From positions 32,436,992 to 32,500,991 of the forward strand of contig OX243825.1 in assembly GCA_945859605.1 (NCBI GenBank): a DNA stretch of 64,000 nt, read 5' to 3'. Shown here piece after piece: positions 34,537-46,282 of the stretch. The notes under the pieces are model-generated. The model was given only the letters and a program-made list of their open reading frames with translations. It did no database searches and had not been told where the DNA came from. Source of the stretch: Lumbricus rubellus (Eukaryota > Annelida > Clitellata > Crassiclitellata > Lumbricidae). The translations under genes and the position numbers were made by a program. Position 1 is the stretch's first letter. Each line of letters opens with the position of its first letter.

Positions 34537-34800
34537 TACAGTTGGAAACATTGACTAAGACTGTTGCTTGGGTGGCAGTTCCACCGTATCCATTTGATGC
34601 TGTGCAGTAATAGATTCCATCGTGCATCGCTTGAATTGTCTGACTGATTCCAATATCTTTGTTTTCGTACTGCCATTTGTAGGTCGGAGCAGGGACGCCA
34701 TAAGCCTCACAGGTTATTGTTGCTGGTTGATTTCCAACGCATGAGCAACTGTAATCTGTGCAGCTTGGTCCACTGATCGTCATATTATCTGTTACTCTGT
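34537..34800 (-). CDS. Ig exon D3 (C2-like Ig domain)
   Basis: 264 nt, phase 1-1, acceptor TTGTAG, donor GTAAGTG. It encodes an Ig domain with B-strand Cys (ATITCEAYG), C-strand Trp (YKWQYENKD) and F-strand Cys (DGIYYCTASNGYG). An extra C-x4-C-x-C motif (CTDYSCSC) lies before strand B and a Cys at the exon end (NVSNC), both as in exon D1 (46902-47204). Probably an extracellular recognition or adhesion domain. Confidence 0.8.
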
Positions 34801-35039
34801 CTACAATCGACCAAAAGACATAAGAATAATTATACCGATTGGGAAATTACATTCCAGAAAAATGCTGATTAAAATTAGCCACCGTTAGCACATAGGCTTA
34901 GTAGCCTAGTATTTTAAGCTTAAAAATTATCACCACCATCAACGTTGGCATCTTTGTTATCAAGCAGCAAAGCCAAAAACGACATTAGGTGATCGTCAAA
35001 GAGACTGAGGCTGCAAGGCGGGGGAATCTAACCAGTTAC

Positions 35040-35700
35040 CGTTCCGGTGTAAAGGTTTCAAATTGCCCCTCCTAAACATTACCCCCCCCCCCCCCCCCGG
35101 TAAGTTGAAACCGGTTTGAAATTACCGGGAGGTAGGATGAAACCGGTTTCAAGATAACCTCGGCGGTAATCTCAAACCTGTTTCATCCTACCCCCTACGG
35201 TTTCAGGTTACCTCCCAGTGAAAGGCTCTATGTAGGTGAAATAGAAGCTGGATTGACAAAAACAACGTTTGAGAAATGGAAGCTGGATGAAAGTTCTCTG
35301 TAGGTGAAATGGAAGCTGGATTGACAAAGACAACGTTTGAGAAATGGAAGCTGGATGAAGGTTTCTGTAGGTGAAATAGAAGCTGGATTGACGAAAACAA
35401 CGTTTGAGAAATGGAAGTTGGATGAAAGTTCTCTGTAGGTGAAATAGAAGATACATTGACAAAAACAACGTTTGAGAAATGGAAGCTGGATGAAAATTAA
35501 ATAGAAGCTGGATTGATGAAAACAACGCTTGAGAAATTGAAGCTGGATATACGGAATTCATTCGGAATTTAGAGGGTGTAATGTGAATCTACGGGGGTAA
35601 ACGGAAACCGGTTTCACATTACCCCTGTGGTAATCTGAAACAGGTGTCAAGTTACCCGGGGTAATGTTTAGGAGGGGTAATTTGAAACCTTTACACCGTG
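35040..35700. repeat. PAL-family pieces flanking an 'AAGCTGGATT' array (intronic)
   Basis: 35040-35225 and 35590-35697 are PAL-type 'GTAA(T/C)...GAAACCGGTTTCA' fragments, with a poly-C run at 35081-35098. 35220-35550 is an array of about six GAAATGGAAGCTGGATGAAA / AAATAGAAGCTGGATTGACA units. The array is thus framed by palindromic repeats. Confidence 0.6.
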
Positions 35701-35911
35701 TTTAGGTCTATAAGAGTAAGCAACGTGGATGTTCCTGGAGTCATGCTTTCTGGGTATCCCGAACTTTTCCCCGACAATTTCTCCATAGTACAGCAAAATA
35801 CAATCATTTCTATTATGAGATTGGCAATGTACACATTTTCTAACGCGAGCTCAACATCCAGACATGTGAAATTCAGAGGAAGTTCTTAGTTGTTTTTTTA
35901 AAAACAATATA

Positions 35912-37084
35912 CAGGGTGCGCCAAAAAAAAAGACCCCCCCTAAGATTTTTGCCAATATCTTGACCAAAAGTAAGAATTTTGAGATGAAATTTTACTGTCT
36001 TAAAGACAATTCATATTTACACATGATGGCCAGATTTCATCAAAATATTTCAAACAGAACAAAAATTATGCCACTTTTAGGGAGGTCACCCACCGTTTTT
36101 TGACGATTCAAAAAACGCGACGCAACAAAAAGTAATAAAAATTCAATCTAATTATTCTGGCCAATATCTTGGCCAAAAGTAAGAATACCGAAATGAAATT
36201 TTACAGACTTAAAGACAATTCATATCTGCATATGATGGTCAGATTTCATCAAAATATTTCCAAAGCAACAAAAGTTATACCACTTTTACTAAGGCCACCC
36301 CCCTATTTTTGACAATTCAAAGATGTAACGCAGCAAAAACACGATTTTATTATGTCTCATCTCAAATAATTATTATAAAATAGCCTTGATATTGACAGAT
36401 GATCATTATTATTACTATTTAGAAAAGAAACAGGGTACCAGCGTAGCTGCACGTCACTGAGAAGTCACTTAGCAAGATGACAATCAAATTCTTAAAATAA
36501 GAAATAATAATGAATCTGTCAGATAATCAACAGGTCCATCAAGAACTCTTCATAGAGACTCAAAAAAGGTTTTGGCACGGGTGGTGGGCACATTGAACAC
36601 AAGTTGGGAAACACTACCAAGTTCATTTGACAACAGTTATTTGTGATGAGACTTAAAAAATCGTGTTTTTGTCACTTTTTGTTTCGTTTCGTTTTTGAAA
36701 CGTCAAAAAACGGTGGGTGGTCTCACTAAAAGTGGCATAACTTTTGTTCAGTATTAAATATTGTGATGAAATCCGGCCACCATGCGTAGATATGAATTGT
36801 CTACAAGACTGTAAAGTTTCATTTTGATTTTTTAAATTTTGGCCAAGATATTTTCAAAAAACCCTTAAAAAATGCGTTTCGTTTTTGAAACGTCAAAAAA
36901 CGGGGGGTGACCTCCCTAAAAGTGGCATAACTTTTGTTCTATTTGAAATATTTTGATGAAATCTAGCCATCTTATGTAAATATGAATTGTCTATAAGCCT
37001 GTAAAATTTCATTCGAAAATTCTTAATTTTCGCCAAGATAGTGGCAAAAAACCTAGGGGGGGTCTTTTTTTTTGGCGCACCCTG
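35912..37084. mobile_element. Tc1/mariner-like non-autonomous element, 1173 bp
   Basis: Termini CAGGGTGCGCCAAAAAAAAA and its inverse, flanked by TA (35910-35911 and 37085-37086). Inverted arms of about 220 bp ('AAAGTGGCATAA', 'CCAATATCTTG') are followed internally by a second, more diverged inverted pair (about 36150-36330 and 36660-36830), so it is an inverted repeat within an inverted repeat. No transposase. It lies in the intron between Ig exons C3 and D3. Confidence 0.75.
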
Positions 37085-37306
37085 TAGATCCACGAAAGAC
37101 GAAATTATGCAAAGCAAACGATGTTAAAAGACCATCTATGTCCAACCACTTAATATTTTGCTCATACACTTAGCCTACTCTTAGAATAATTCACTATTAG
37201 TAATTAATAATTGGAAAAATCCAAATCAAAGCGTAAGAGCAGGAGCTTCTAGGCTACCTTAGGGCCTAATAGCTTACGTCAAAACTCAACGTAGGGCTAC
37301 ACTTAC

Positions 37307-37564
37307 AGCAGCTGGTTACAGTTACAGTTTTCGTGTCGATATAATATAGTTGGCCTCTTATAGTATTTGAAGCAGTGCACTGATATTGTCCACCAGATGT
37401 GATCGATATGACCGCATCATCAGTCGTATCGTTATTACTAAGATCCACCCAACTGTAATTCGCTGGAGGATTGGCATCTGCTGTGCAGTTGAGGTTTTCT
37501 GGTTTATAGACACAGTTATCCGTTGTCGATACGGTCGACGTGATGCTCACGTTTCCGGGCCGAT
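37307..37564 (-). CDS. Ig exon C3
   Basis: 258 nt, phase 1-1, acceptor TTTTAG, donor GTAAGTG. Ig domain with extra Cys (DNCVYKPENLNC, the second being the B-strand Cys), Trp (YSWVDL), F-strand Cys (GGQYQCTASN) and a terminal Cys pair (VTSCC). Nearly the same sequence as exon C2 (40732-40986). Confidence 0.85.
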
Positions 37565-37627
37565 CTAAAAGTATTACACATGTTTAGCAAGTGACTTTTC
37601 TTCGAAATATAATATTAGAAAATCTTA

Positions 37628-37672
37628 TAGTGTCTTTGAAATGACAATAATATTACTATTTCAAAGACACTA
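37628..37672. repeat. Perfect 15-bp hairpin
   Basis: TAGTGTCTTTGAAAT ... ATTTCAAAGACACTA with a 15-nt loop, in the intron upstream of exon C3. The duplicated intron near 41050-41105 retains only a degenerate version. Confidence 0.7.
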
Positions 37673-38696
37673 GGCCTTTAAGATGTTTCATAGGCCTATA
37701 ACAGTTGTACCAAAATGATAATCTTCATGCATCCCGACATTGCTGTAGGCCTATGTGCATCTATGTTTTTGAATCCAATCAAATTAACAGTGCTTTTTGA
37801 CGTGCAGTTGTACACAAAATGTGCAGTTCTAAGTGGATTTGTGCAGTTGTAGAAGCACTCCTGTACAGTTTAAACCTAGCAAAAAGGTCATTGTCCTCCT
37901 AAGGGAAGTAATTTACCATGAAGGATGGTAAAGGAAAGAACGGGTTGTGCAGTTCTAGAAATTCTTTAAAAACAGCCCTGCACATTAATAAAGGAGACAT
38001 CGACGTGCTGTATGTCATGCAAATAACTTAGCTTATGCGGAAAGTAGCACAGCATGCAAAACTTAGATTATTGTTGGAAAATATAGCCTACTGCAAAGTT
38101 TTAATAATTTTGCTGTCGAAGTTGTGCTATTGTTAGACGTCATCTTTTGATTATGTTTTATATAGGGTCTACAGTATCGATGTCACTGCAGATTAGAAAT
38201 AATATTTTGATTTAGCATCTGCTTGAAACAGAAAGGGATTCGCATTAAAATCGCATGATTGCATTAGCCAAAGTCATACTATTACATGTATAATGGTAGC
38301 AGACAGCATTGGACTTTGCTTGAATCGTGAAACGCTAGAAGAAAACCAATTTAATATACATGTATCCAACGTCTCTCTCAATTCACTTTGGTTTCGGCAC
38401 CTTCTGTAGATCTCTTTGAATTCGGAATCTTCAAGCGAGTAAAGTCATTGTTAATATTAGGCCTATTCTGAAGGGGTTCAATTTGGCATATTTGCAATGT
38501 TCATCTTTACTGTCGCCGTTCCGACGGTTTTTCGCTCTCTAGAGTTTACGTATTTTACATTGATGCCTAAATGTATGTTCTTGTGCCTAATCTTTTCAAT
38601 AAATATTCACCGACCTCTCCCCCCCCCCCCCCCCCCCCGAAAGCCCGGACCAAGTCTCCGCCTATGTTGTGATCAGTCGCCCGTTAAAAGGCCTAA

Positions 38697-38785
38697 TGAA
38701 CATGAGACCCTACGAACAATAGACCCTACGAACAATAGACCCTACGAACAACAGACTATGAACAATAGACCCTATGACCAAACCT
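38697..38785. repeat. Minisatellite GAACAATAGACCCTAC (intron copy 1)
   Basis: About five units of 16-17 bp. The same array occurs at 42370-42490 at the matching place in the duplicated module. Confidence 0.8.
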
Positions 38786-38916
38786 CCATGTGACCAATTA
38801 TAGTCCGATGAGTAATCGTCCTACGAAATAATTGTCCGTAAACCAGGACAGCATTCTCTTTATAAGTCTTTATTTCGCATTATTTCTTCAAAAAATTGAC
38901 ACAAATGTTTACTTAC

Positions 38917-39267
38917 AGAGTACGTCAATGATCGGTGAACTCATGCTGATGTTGACAATTGGAGTGTTGTCTGCATAGCCATCGGTGAAATTCATTCCTG
39001 GTATCAGTTGAAAATATAGATGAGCTGTGTATGGCAGAAGATCCTGTCGACGAGTTGGTATTATTAGGATTGAATCAACATAAACATCATCTATAGAATC
39101 AATGGAGCTGGAAACATTTTGTCCATAGAAATCCGTCCAATAGATGTACCCCTGTAGCCTTGGAGCCGGCGACAAAGATCCTTCAAAGTAATAATAACCC
39201 TCGATTTGAACGCTTTCGTTTTCAACGACACCTGCTGATGAGTTCGTAAAAATATTCTGGGAGGTAT
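38917..39267 (-). CDS. Ig-like exon B3, both core cysteines lost
   Basis: 351 nt, phase 1-1, acceptor TTTTCAG, donor GTAAGT. Clear homologue of B1 and B2, but the B-strand Cys is Gly (VQIEGYYYFEG) and the F-strand position reads TAHLYFQL without Cys. Trp (YIYWTDFYG) and two N-glycosylation sites (NVSS, NFTD) remain. The domain must fold without the usual disulphide or has another role. Confidence 0.8.
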
Positions 39268-39847
39268 CTGAAAATAAAGTAATCCACGAATTTTGAAGTT
39301 ATTTAACGTAGAACTCATTTTGTGGACTAGAATTAAGTATGACGTTGATCTTTTCCCATCGTTAATTTAGCAGTTTTCACGATAATTAGGCCTAGGCCTA
39401 CATGTATCTGCAGAATACTAGGGGCCTATGCTTCAAAATGCCATTTAGGCTAAGCTGTTTTCAATAAAAAAAATGACCGTCACAGTCCTGGGTTTAATCA
39501 AACCGGCGGTTTCTTTCCTGATTTCCTGAAATATAAAAACAGCGCGATATAATTTCTTTGAACTAGAATGTCTGGCCCTCACTTCCTTTCGTACCCGGGT
39601 ACGCGAAAGTTTCGCTCATTGCAAATGTGCAAGTCAATATTTCTGCATAATAAAAACCAGATAAAATTTTCAAATAAGTGCTTACTTAAGGACAGCAATT
39701 ATATGGCTTCGCATCAAATTTCCAAACAATAAATAATGTCTTGTTGTCTTTTAAAGTAAATATTAAAAATTGAGAAGCTAAACAATTGTTTTACGAGACC
39801 TTCTTGAGATTTAAGGTAATCCTGTGCAGAGCAAGTTCACGCCATAC

Positions 39848-40162
39848 CTAATACTGTGAGAATGGATGAAGACGAATTTCGTCCCGCTAAACATCGATAG
39901 ACTCCACCTTGATCCACCTTTGTGTTGGTGACGATAAGGTTGCATGTAGTTCCCCCTCCTAACGACTCCACTGCATAACGATCAGCAAATGAGGCGTTGA
40001 ATGCTGAACAACCTGGCCCTATGATCACCACCTCAGCTTCCACTCCATGCTTTGAATAATACCAATAATCAATCGGCGCAGTAGCAATACAACTCAATGT
40101 TACGTCTTGATCAATCTCCGCCACTGTATTAGAAGGTCCTTCAATTATTATTGCAGTTATTC
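39848..40162 (-). CDS. Ig exon A3 (V-like)
   Basis: 315 nt, phase 1-1, acceptor TTTTTGCAG, donor GTATGG. V-like Ig domain: VTLSCIATAP (B-strand Cys), DYWYYSK, then DQGGVYRCLAG (D-x-G-x-Y-x-C of strand F). It has a second Cys pair (GPGCSAF and TTCNLIV) conserved in A1 and A2. Starts with GITAIIIEGPSN after splicing. Confidence 0.85.
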
Positions 40163-40731
40163 CTGCAAAAATTACATTATTGTGTTTTCATAATAGCTAA
40201 CATATTAATTTAAGACAAATTTTTTTATTCATCTATAGCCAAGAACCAATTCAGACAAATTAAAGTGACTGTTTTTAAAATATTGTATAAGTCGTCAGTC
40301 AGTCTCCGGTCTTTCCATCGTTCCAATGGAGGACGGCGTCCTACTTGGAGTTCTTAGACAGAAGGGCAACTGATATGTGCTGGAGCAGATGGATGGTCTC
40401 GCGCTGTTCTGCTCTCTTGCCTTCTTGTTTTTTGTGAAACGCCAGAGACTCGATGAGGTTTCGACTACAACTGAGATAAACCAGTGAGACTACGAGAATA
40501 GCAGCTCGTTTGCTTTTCTTATTATGAGCAGTTTTTCCCGCTACGGCTCCCTCCCTTTGCGTAGGCCATATAAATGCACTCAAGATATCTCCAGTACTTA
40601 CCACATGTGATAACTACCTCTGGACATTGCAAAATTATAAATCAAGGAGCACAAATTCAATGCCGACATTAAAGAATCAAATGAAATAATATATACAATA
40701 ATATAAATAATGTAAGTCAAGTTATACTTAC

Positions 40732-40986
40732 GGCAGTCAGTTACAGTTACAGTTTTTGTGTCGATGTATTGTTGTCCTCTTATAGTATTTGAAGCAGTGC
40801 ACTGATATTGTCCACCAGATGTGATGGATATGACCGCATCATCAATCGTATCGTTATTGCTAAGATCCACCCAACTGTATTCCGCTGGAGGATTGGCATC
40901 TGCTGAACATGTCAGGTTTTCTGGTTGATAGACACAGTTATCCGTTGTCGATACGGTCGACGTGATGCTCACGTTTCCGGGCGGAT
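40732..40986 (-). CDS. Ig exon C2
   Basis: 255 nt, phase 1-1, acceptor at 40987-40988, donor GTAAGT. Near-copy of C3, with DNCVYQPENLTC, YSWVDLSNND, GGQYQCTASN and terminal VTDC. It lies upstream of exon A3 with no D-type exon between them. Confidence 0.85.
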
Positions 40987-41619
40987 CTAAATGTATTACA
41001 CATGTTTAGCAAGTGACTTTGGTTGAAATAAAATTATAATATTATTGGAAAATTTCAAAGTGTTTTGGAAATTATAATGATACCTTTTTTTCAAAGACTC
41101 TATAGATGTTTCAAATATTACCTTTCTCAATAATATTGCATTTCTATTATTAAATTTTCATGCATTCCAACGTTTAAGAATAAGCATATGTTTTTGGATC
41201 CAATCACATTGATACAAGAGACATCAACGGGTTGCAGGTCATGCAAATATAGCTTAGCTTAGGCGGAAAGTAGAGCAGCATGCAAAACTTAGAATATTGT
41301 TAGAAAATCAACAGCAGAGTGTTGATAATTTTGCTACCGATATTGTACTATTGTGGATTATTTTACACTCCGCACCTGAAAAGGATTCACATTAAAATCA
41401 CATGTTTTTCGGTGTTCACATTACCCAAAAGCCATACTATAATGGTAGCATTGCCCTTTGCTTGAATCGTGAAACGCTAGACGAAAACCAATTCAATATA
41501 ATTATCCAACGTCTCTCTCAATTCACTTTGGTTTCTGCACCTTCTATAGATCTCTTTGAATTCGGAATCTTCAAGCAAGTAAAGCCATTGCTCTGCAAAT
41601 AGATTTGATTTTTTAGTTC

Positions 41620-41850
41620 TCCCTACTAGAACGGCTATGGCTCAGTCCCGATCCTTTACATCAATTGGCCCATCTCTTTGGAATACTCTGTCTCCATCTA
41701 CTCGGTCACAACTTCTAATTGGTAATCCCTCGTCCTTATTTTCTTTCCTCATAACTCATTTCTTCTCTCGTGGCATTGCGCACTGGGAGCGCCTCTGAAC
41801 GGTTTACCCTAGTAGAGGCGGTTTATAAATGTTTTAATACAATACAATAA
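41620..41850 (+). mobile_element. CR1/L2-like LINE 3' end (copy 1)
   Basis: Plus strand LPTRTAMAQSRSFTSIGPSL, then WNTLSPSTR and, at the end, HWERL and stop (41796-41798): the RT C-terminus. A short 3' UTR ends in an AATAC-type repeat. The paralogous intron at about 38455 lacks it, so it inserted after, or was lost in, the duplication. Its strand is opposite to the Ig gene. Confidence 0.8.
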
Positions 41851-42369
41851 TATTAAACTGAATGGGTTCAAATAGGCCTATATGCAATGGACATCTTTAC
41901 TGTCGCCGTTCCGATGGCTTTTTTGCTCTGTAGAGTTTACGTATGTTACATTAATTGATCTTGTAGGCCCAATAGTATAATAATTATTATTGGTCTGCTA
42001 AGGTTCTTCAGCCACTTTAGTTACATGAAGTAAAGCAGGGAGGTGACCTGACCGACGTATCTTTGATCGTAGACTCAGAACCGACCTGGGCTGATGAACC
42101 AAAGTTCTCCGTGCCCACCTTCACGTGCTGCAGACCGTTAGTAACTTTCCTGTAATGGGAAAGTGAACGAACGGGCACGGCAGGCAAAACCAGGGGAAGG
42201 CATTGGCAAACCACCCCTGTCAATTGTGCCAAGAAAACCGACATGAGACAAGTAGGCCCAAATGTCTGTTCATTGTTATAATCTCTTCAATAAAATATCC
42301 CCATACCTCCCCCCATCCCACACAGCCACGACCAAGTCTCCGCCTATGATTTGATCAGTCGCCCATTAA

Positions 42370-42490
42370 TATGCCCTATAAACAATATACATGTACTTAT
42401 TGACCCTATGAACAATAGGGCCTTATGAACAATAGACCATACGAACAATAGACCCTACGAATAATAGACTATGAACAATAGACCCTAATA
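42370..42490. repeat. Minisatellite GAACAATAGACCCTAC (intron copy 2)
   Basis: Counterpart of 38697-38785. It supports segmental duplication of the module with its introns. Confidence 0.75.
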
Positions 42491-42602
42491 GTATGACCAA
42501 TCGTCCTACGAAATAATTATTGTCTGTATACCAGAAAACATTCGCTTTAAAAGTCTTTATTTCGCATTAATTCTTTGAACAATGACACAAGTGTTTACTT
42601 AC

Positions 42603-42953
42603 AGAGCACTTCAATGATCGGTGAACTAGTGCTGATGTTGACAGATGGAATGTTGTCTGCATAACCATCGGTGAAATTCAAAGCTGGTATCAGTTCAAAA
42701 TATAGATGAGCTGTGTATGGCAGAAGATCCTGTCGACCAGTTGGTACTATTATCATTGAATCAACCATATTATAATCGAAATAACTAAAGGAACTGGAAA
42801 CATTTTGTCCATAGAAATCTGTCCAATAGATATACGGGTGTAGCCATGCAGCCGGCGGTCGAGATCCTTCAAAGTAATATGGACACTCAATGCTAACTCT
42901 TTCTTTTTCAACGACACCCATTGTTGAGTTCATATAAATATAGCGGTTGTAAT
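42603..42953 (-). CDS. Ig-like exon B2, one core cysteine lost
   Basis: 351 nt, phase 1-1, same borders as B3. B-strand Cys present (VSIECPYYFEG), but the F-strand segment reads TAHLYFEL without Cys. Shares YIYWTDFYGQNVSSS and GYADN.PSVNIS with B3. It is an intermediate state between B1 (both Cys) and B3 (none). Confidence 0.8.
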
Positions 42954-43378
42954 CTGAAAATAAAGTAAGCTGAATACACGAGTTTTTAATGTAAAGATCA
43001 ATCTGTAGATTAGGGTTAAGTATGACGATACGCTTTGCCATCGTCATTTAGCAGTTTTCACGATTAGGCTACCTATCTGCAGAATATAATTGTGCTTCAT
43101 TCTTCCATATTAAGCAATTTTTGATTAGAACATTGTCTGTCATAATTATGCTAGTCCTGAGTTTAACCAAAACGGCGTCTTCTTTGCAAGTAAATAAAAA
43201 AAATTAACGATAGAATTTTCATAGAACTAGACAATCTGGCTTTGTGTAGTCTTTCGCTCGCGAAAGTTTCGCTCTTTGGAAATTTGATTTGATTTCAATT
43301 AACTTCTTACTGAAGAACAGTATAATGGCCTCGTATCAAATTACCATACGATCCATAATGTCTTTTTGTCTATGGAAG

Positions 43379-44963
43379 CAGGGGCGGATCTAGGCTATTA
43401 TTTTGGAGGGGGCGAATTCGCCTTCAGTGGAGAGTTGCTCGCGCCGAAGGCGCGAAGCCCCTTACGATTAGGGGGTTTGGGGGAGCGTCGTAAGCTCCCC
43501 CAGCGGGGTCTGGGGCGGAGCCCCAGCCGCAAACGCATTTTGCAGCATTTGAGATCAAAGGAGGCCTGTTTTGGCAATATATTTCGGGGATTATTCAATC
43601 ATATAAATGTATGAAAAATTGAACATAATACGGTTCAAAAGTAAATTACGTGCATTGAAAACAAGCCACATTATTTCACATAAAAATACCTTTAATGATT
43701 TAATCAATATGTCTGACAATTAGTCCATCAACACACTTATACTGCACTGGTCAAAATAACAAATCATTAGTTTCAGACCAAAATGAAAAACTGAACTACC
43801 CTTTGAATATCAAAACAACGTACAATTCTCATATAGGCTACTGTTGAACAGTAATTTAGACAACAAATTCCATTAAACGCTTTCGGCTTCGCGCATACCG
43901 ATCAATGATATTGTCAATATCCATAACAATTTCTCGATGAATTGTCATCAAAGCTAAACCAGTTAGTCTATCTTCGCACATTCGTGACCGGAGCCAGTTT
44001 TTCAATCTCCTTAACGTGGAAAAACTTCGTTCTGCAGTGGCAACGCTCACAGGAAGTGTTAGCAAAATGAAAAGCAAGCTGTGAATTGTGGGATATATCA
44101 CCTTATCTTTTTCACATGCAACAAGAGCATCACACACTGTTTGAGGGAAACAACTGACATCAGTGGCAAACGCAACCACTTTACCCCTTTAGATTAGGGG
44201 GTTTGGGGGAGCGTCGTAAGCTCCCCCAGCGGGGTCTGGGGCGGAGCCCCAGCCGCAAACGCATTTTGCAGCATTTGAGATCAAAGGAGGCCTGTTTTTG
44301 GCAATATATTTCGGGGATTATTCAATCATATAATACAATCTGTCGCCCGAAGTCTTTGGGCCCTGACACTTTCGACAACGCTTTGTAGAGTATATTTACT
44401 GCCAATTGGAGCCTGTTTTGGACACTGTATTTAGGTCCCCTAACAAATTTTTCTTCTCGTTAATATGCATACCATGTACTTAAGTCATGCATAGAAATGT
44501 GAAAATAATATGGTAATAATAATTCGATCCCACAATAACTTTAGAAATTAACACTTAAAATTTCTCAACCAACCATAGGCGGCTAGGCCATAGCCTATAT
44601 ATAGTTCGATGAAGCATTTGCTCAAAGGCTTCTATGATTTAGACGACTATGGAGTATGAACCCAAAGTCAAAGAAGTCTGCAATTTCGTGCATAGGCGGA
44701 GACTTGCCGCTGAAGTTGGGGAGGACGGATTATGGATGCGTGCCTGAATGAGGCCGGTGAGGGTCGGTTAGGGTCAGTCTTTATGGTCGTGAGTGTCAGT
44801 GTGAGTGTCAGTGTTGGAATTACAGTAGTCTTTAGATAGTTGTTGTCGTCGGATAACAGCGTCGGCTCGATCTTTTTACTTTTTATACGCCTCTTACGAG
44901 CACCGACGGACAATTTGGGGGGGGGGCGATCGCCCCCATCGCCCCCCCTTGGATCCGCCACTG
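43379..44963 (-). mobile_element. hAT element with transposase C-terminal remnant, 1585 bp
   Basis: Termini CAGGGGCGGATCTAGG and (inverted) CAGTGGCGGATCCAAGG, perfect 8-bp target duplication TATGGAAG (43371-43378 and 44964-44971). A GC-rich segment ('GGTTTGGGGGAGCGTCGTAA...') of about 140 bp occurs twice inside, at about 43457-43605 and 44192-44335. The empty site is visible at about 39755 in the duplicated module. Confidence 0.9.
43856..44179 (-). pseudogene. hAT transposase C-terminal (dimerisation) domain remnant
   Basis: The 107-codon frame has the hATC signature: LTLPVSVATAERSFSTLRRL, then K.WLRSRM.EDRLTGLALM. The catalytic core and BED finger are missing, so it cannot transpose on its own. 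It is inside the element at 43379-44963. Confidence 0.85.
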
Positions 44964-45095
44964 TATGGAAGTAAATATTTAATAAAATAAAAAATACAGT
45001 AATTATTATACGAGACCTGCTTATAAAATATCTTGAGATTTAAGATAATTTAAGCTTCAGTTCTGTGGACTTATGAGTGTAAGATCACTTCTTAC

Positions 45096-45422
45096 CCATT
45101 ACCATGAGAATCGATGATGAAGAATTTTGTCCCACTAAACATCGATAGACTCCGCCTATTTCATAATATGAATATGTTATGTTGAAGACGATTAGGTTGC
45201 ACGTAGTTCCTCCTCCTGCATCCTCCACAGCGTAATGATCAGCAAATGATGCATTGAATGCTGAACAACCTGGTCCTACTATAACCACCTCATCAGCCTC
45301 CTCTCCGTTCTTTGAATAATACCAATAATCAATCGGCGCAGTGGCAGTGCAGTGAAGTGTTACTTCTTGTCCAACCTCTGCTAGTACGTTAGAAGGTCCT
45401 TCAATTATTGTTTCATTTGTTC
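45096..45422 (-). CDS. Ig exon A2 (V-like)
   Basis: 327 nt, phase 1-1, acceptor TTTTCAG, donor GTAAGAAG. Homologue of A3: VTLHCTATAPIDYWYYSK, GPGCSAFNASFAD, TTCNLIVFN, GGVYRCLVG. Keeps the extra Cys pair and has NAS and NSS glycosylation sites. Confidence 0.85.
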
Positions 45423-45594
45423 CTGAAAAGATGCCAGTTCTATATTCATAAGTAACTAATATAAGATAACGCTGTTTCTTCATACGACTAAGCAATTATA
45501 TTATTAAGCCAATTAGAAATGTATTGTACTGTAAAACGTAAGCCAGTCTCCGGTCTTTCCATTCCATTGCTCCAAGGGCGACTGATGGGAACCG

Positions 45595-45700
45595 GACTTT
45601 ACCCGCGGCCCATTGCCCTGCCATTACCCCGTGCCATTACCCCCGACCATTACCCCGTAGGACATTACCCCCTGCCATCACCCCCCCCCCCCCCATATCG
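45595..45700. repeat. CCATTACCCC short repeats
   Basis: About six 'CCATTACCCC(C/G)' units, ending in a poly-C run. A shorter similar array lies at 57420-57470. Confidence 0.7.
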
Positions 45701-45711
45701 AAACGTCTAAT

Positions 45712-45950
45712 AGAAGGTGGATTGATGGGGAAACCTCTCAAGAACTGGAGCTGGATGAAGGTATTTTAGATCTAAAATAGAAGCTGGATTGATGAACAAC
45801 GCTTAAGAAATGGAACCTGGTTAAAGGTATTTTTAGATCTGAAATAGAAGCTGGGTACATGTTGAAATACATGAATGAAAATCACCAATCTAGCTTCAAT
45901 TTCACCTGTAAAAGAACCTTTATCCAGCTTCCATTTCTTAAGAGTGTTTC
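45712..45950. repeat. 'AAGCTGGATT' repeat array (intronic)
   Basis: ATAGAAGCTGGATTGATGA units, with an inverted portion from about 45890, as in the cores of the foldback-like elements. Confidence 0.6.
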
Positions 45951-46282
45951 TATTGCTTGGCTATTAGTCACATCAGATTCTGCTGCATATCACCGAAACA
46001 GCTGCAGAACGGAGTCGAGAAATAACGACATTAGTATTGTATTATAATTAATATGTGGATAATAATTAAAGTCTTAGTCTACAGCACTGGAATAATAGAA
46101 CCGTTTTTGCTAAGATGACGCAACCATTACTGTGTTGAAGTAAAAACAATGAGCGTGCTCGTTTGTTGCCCTTCCAACATTATATTTGATATTTTTTGAT
46201 TATATACTAGATATTTCGGGGTCTAGCCCCGAAATATCTAGCAAATGAAATTCACCGGCCTCTTTCAGCCTCCTCACATCGC

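Noticed and set aside
40341..40604. 87-codon minus frame between Ig exons
   Set aside because: It lies in a non-coding block duplicated near 49740 in a different reading frame, with no domain resemblance.
45590..45700. CRISPR-like spaced repeats
   Set aside because: The units are direct CCATTACCCC repeats without unique spacers of constant length, in a eukaryotic context.
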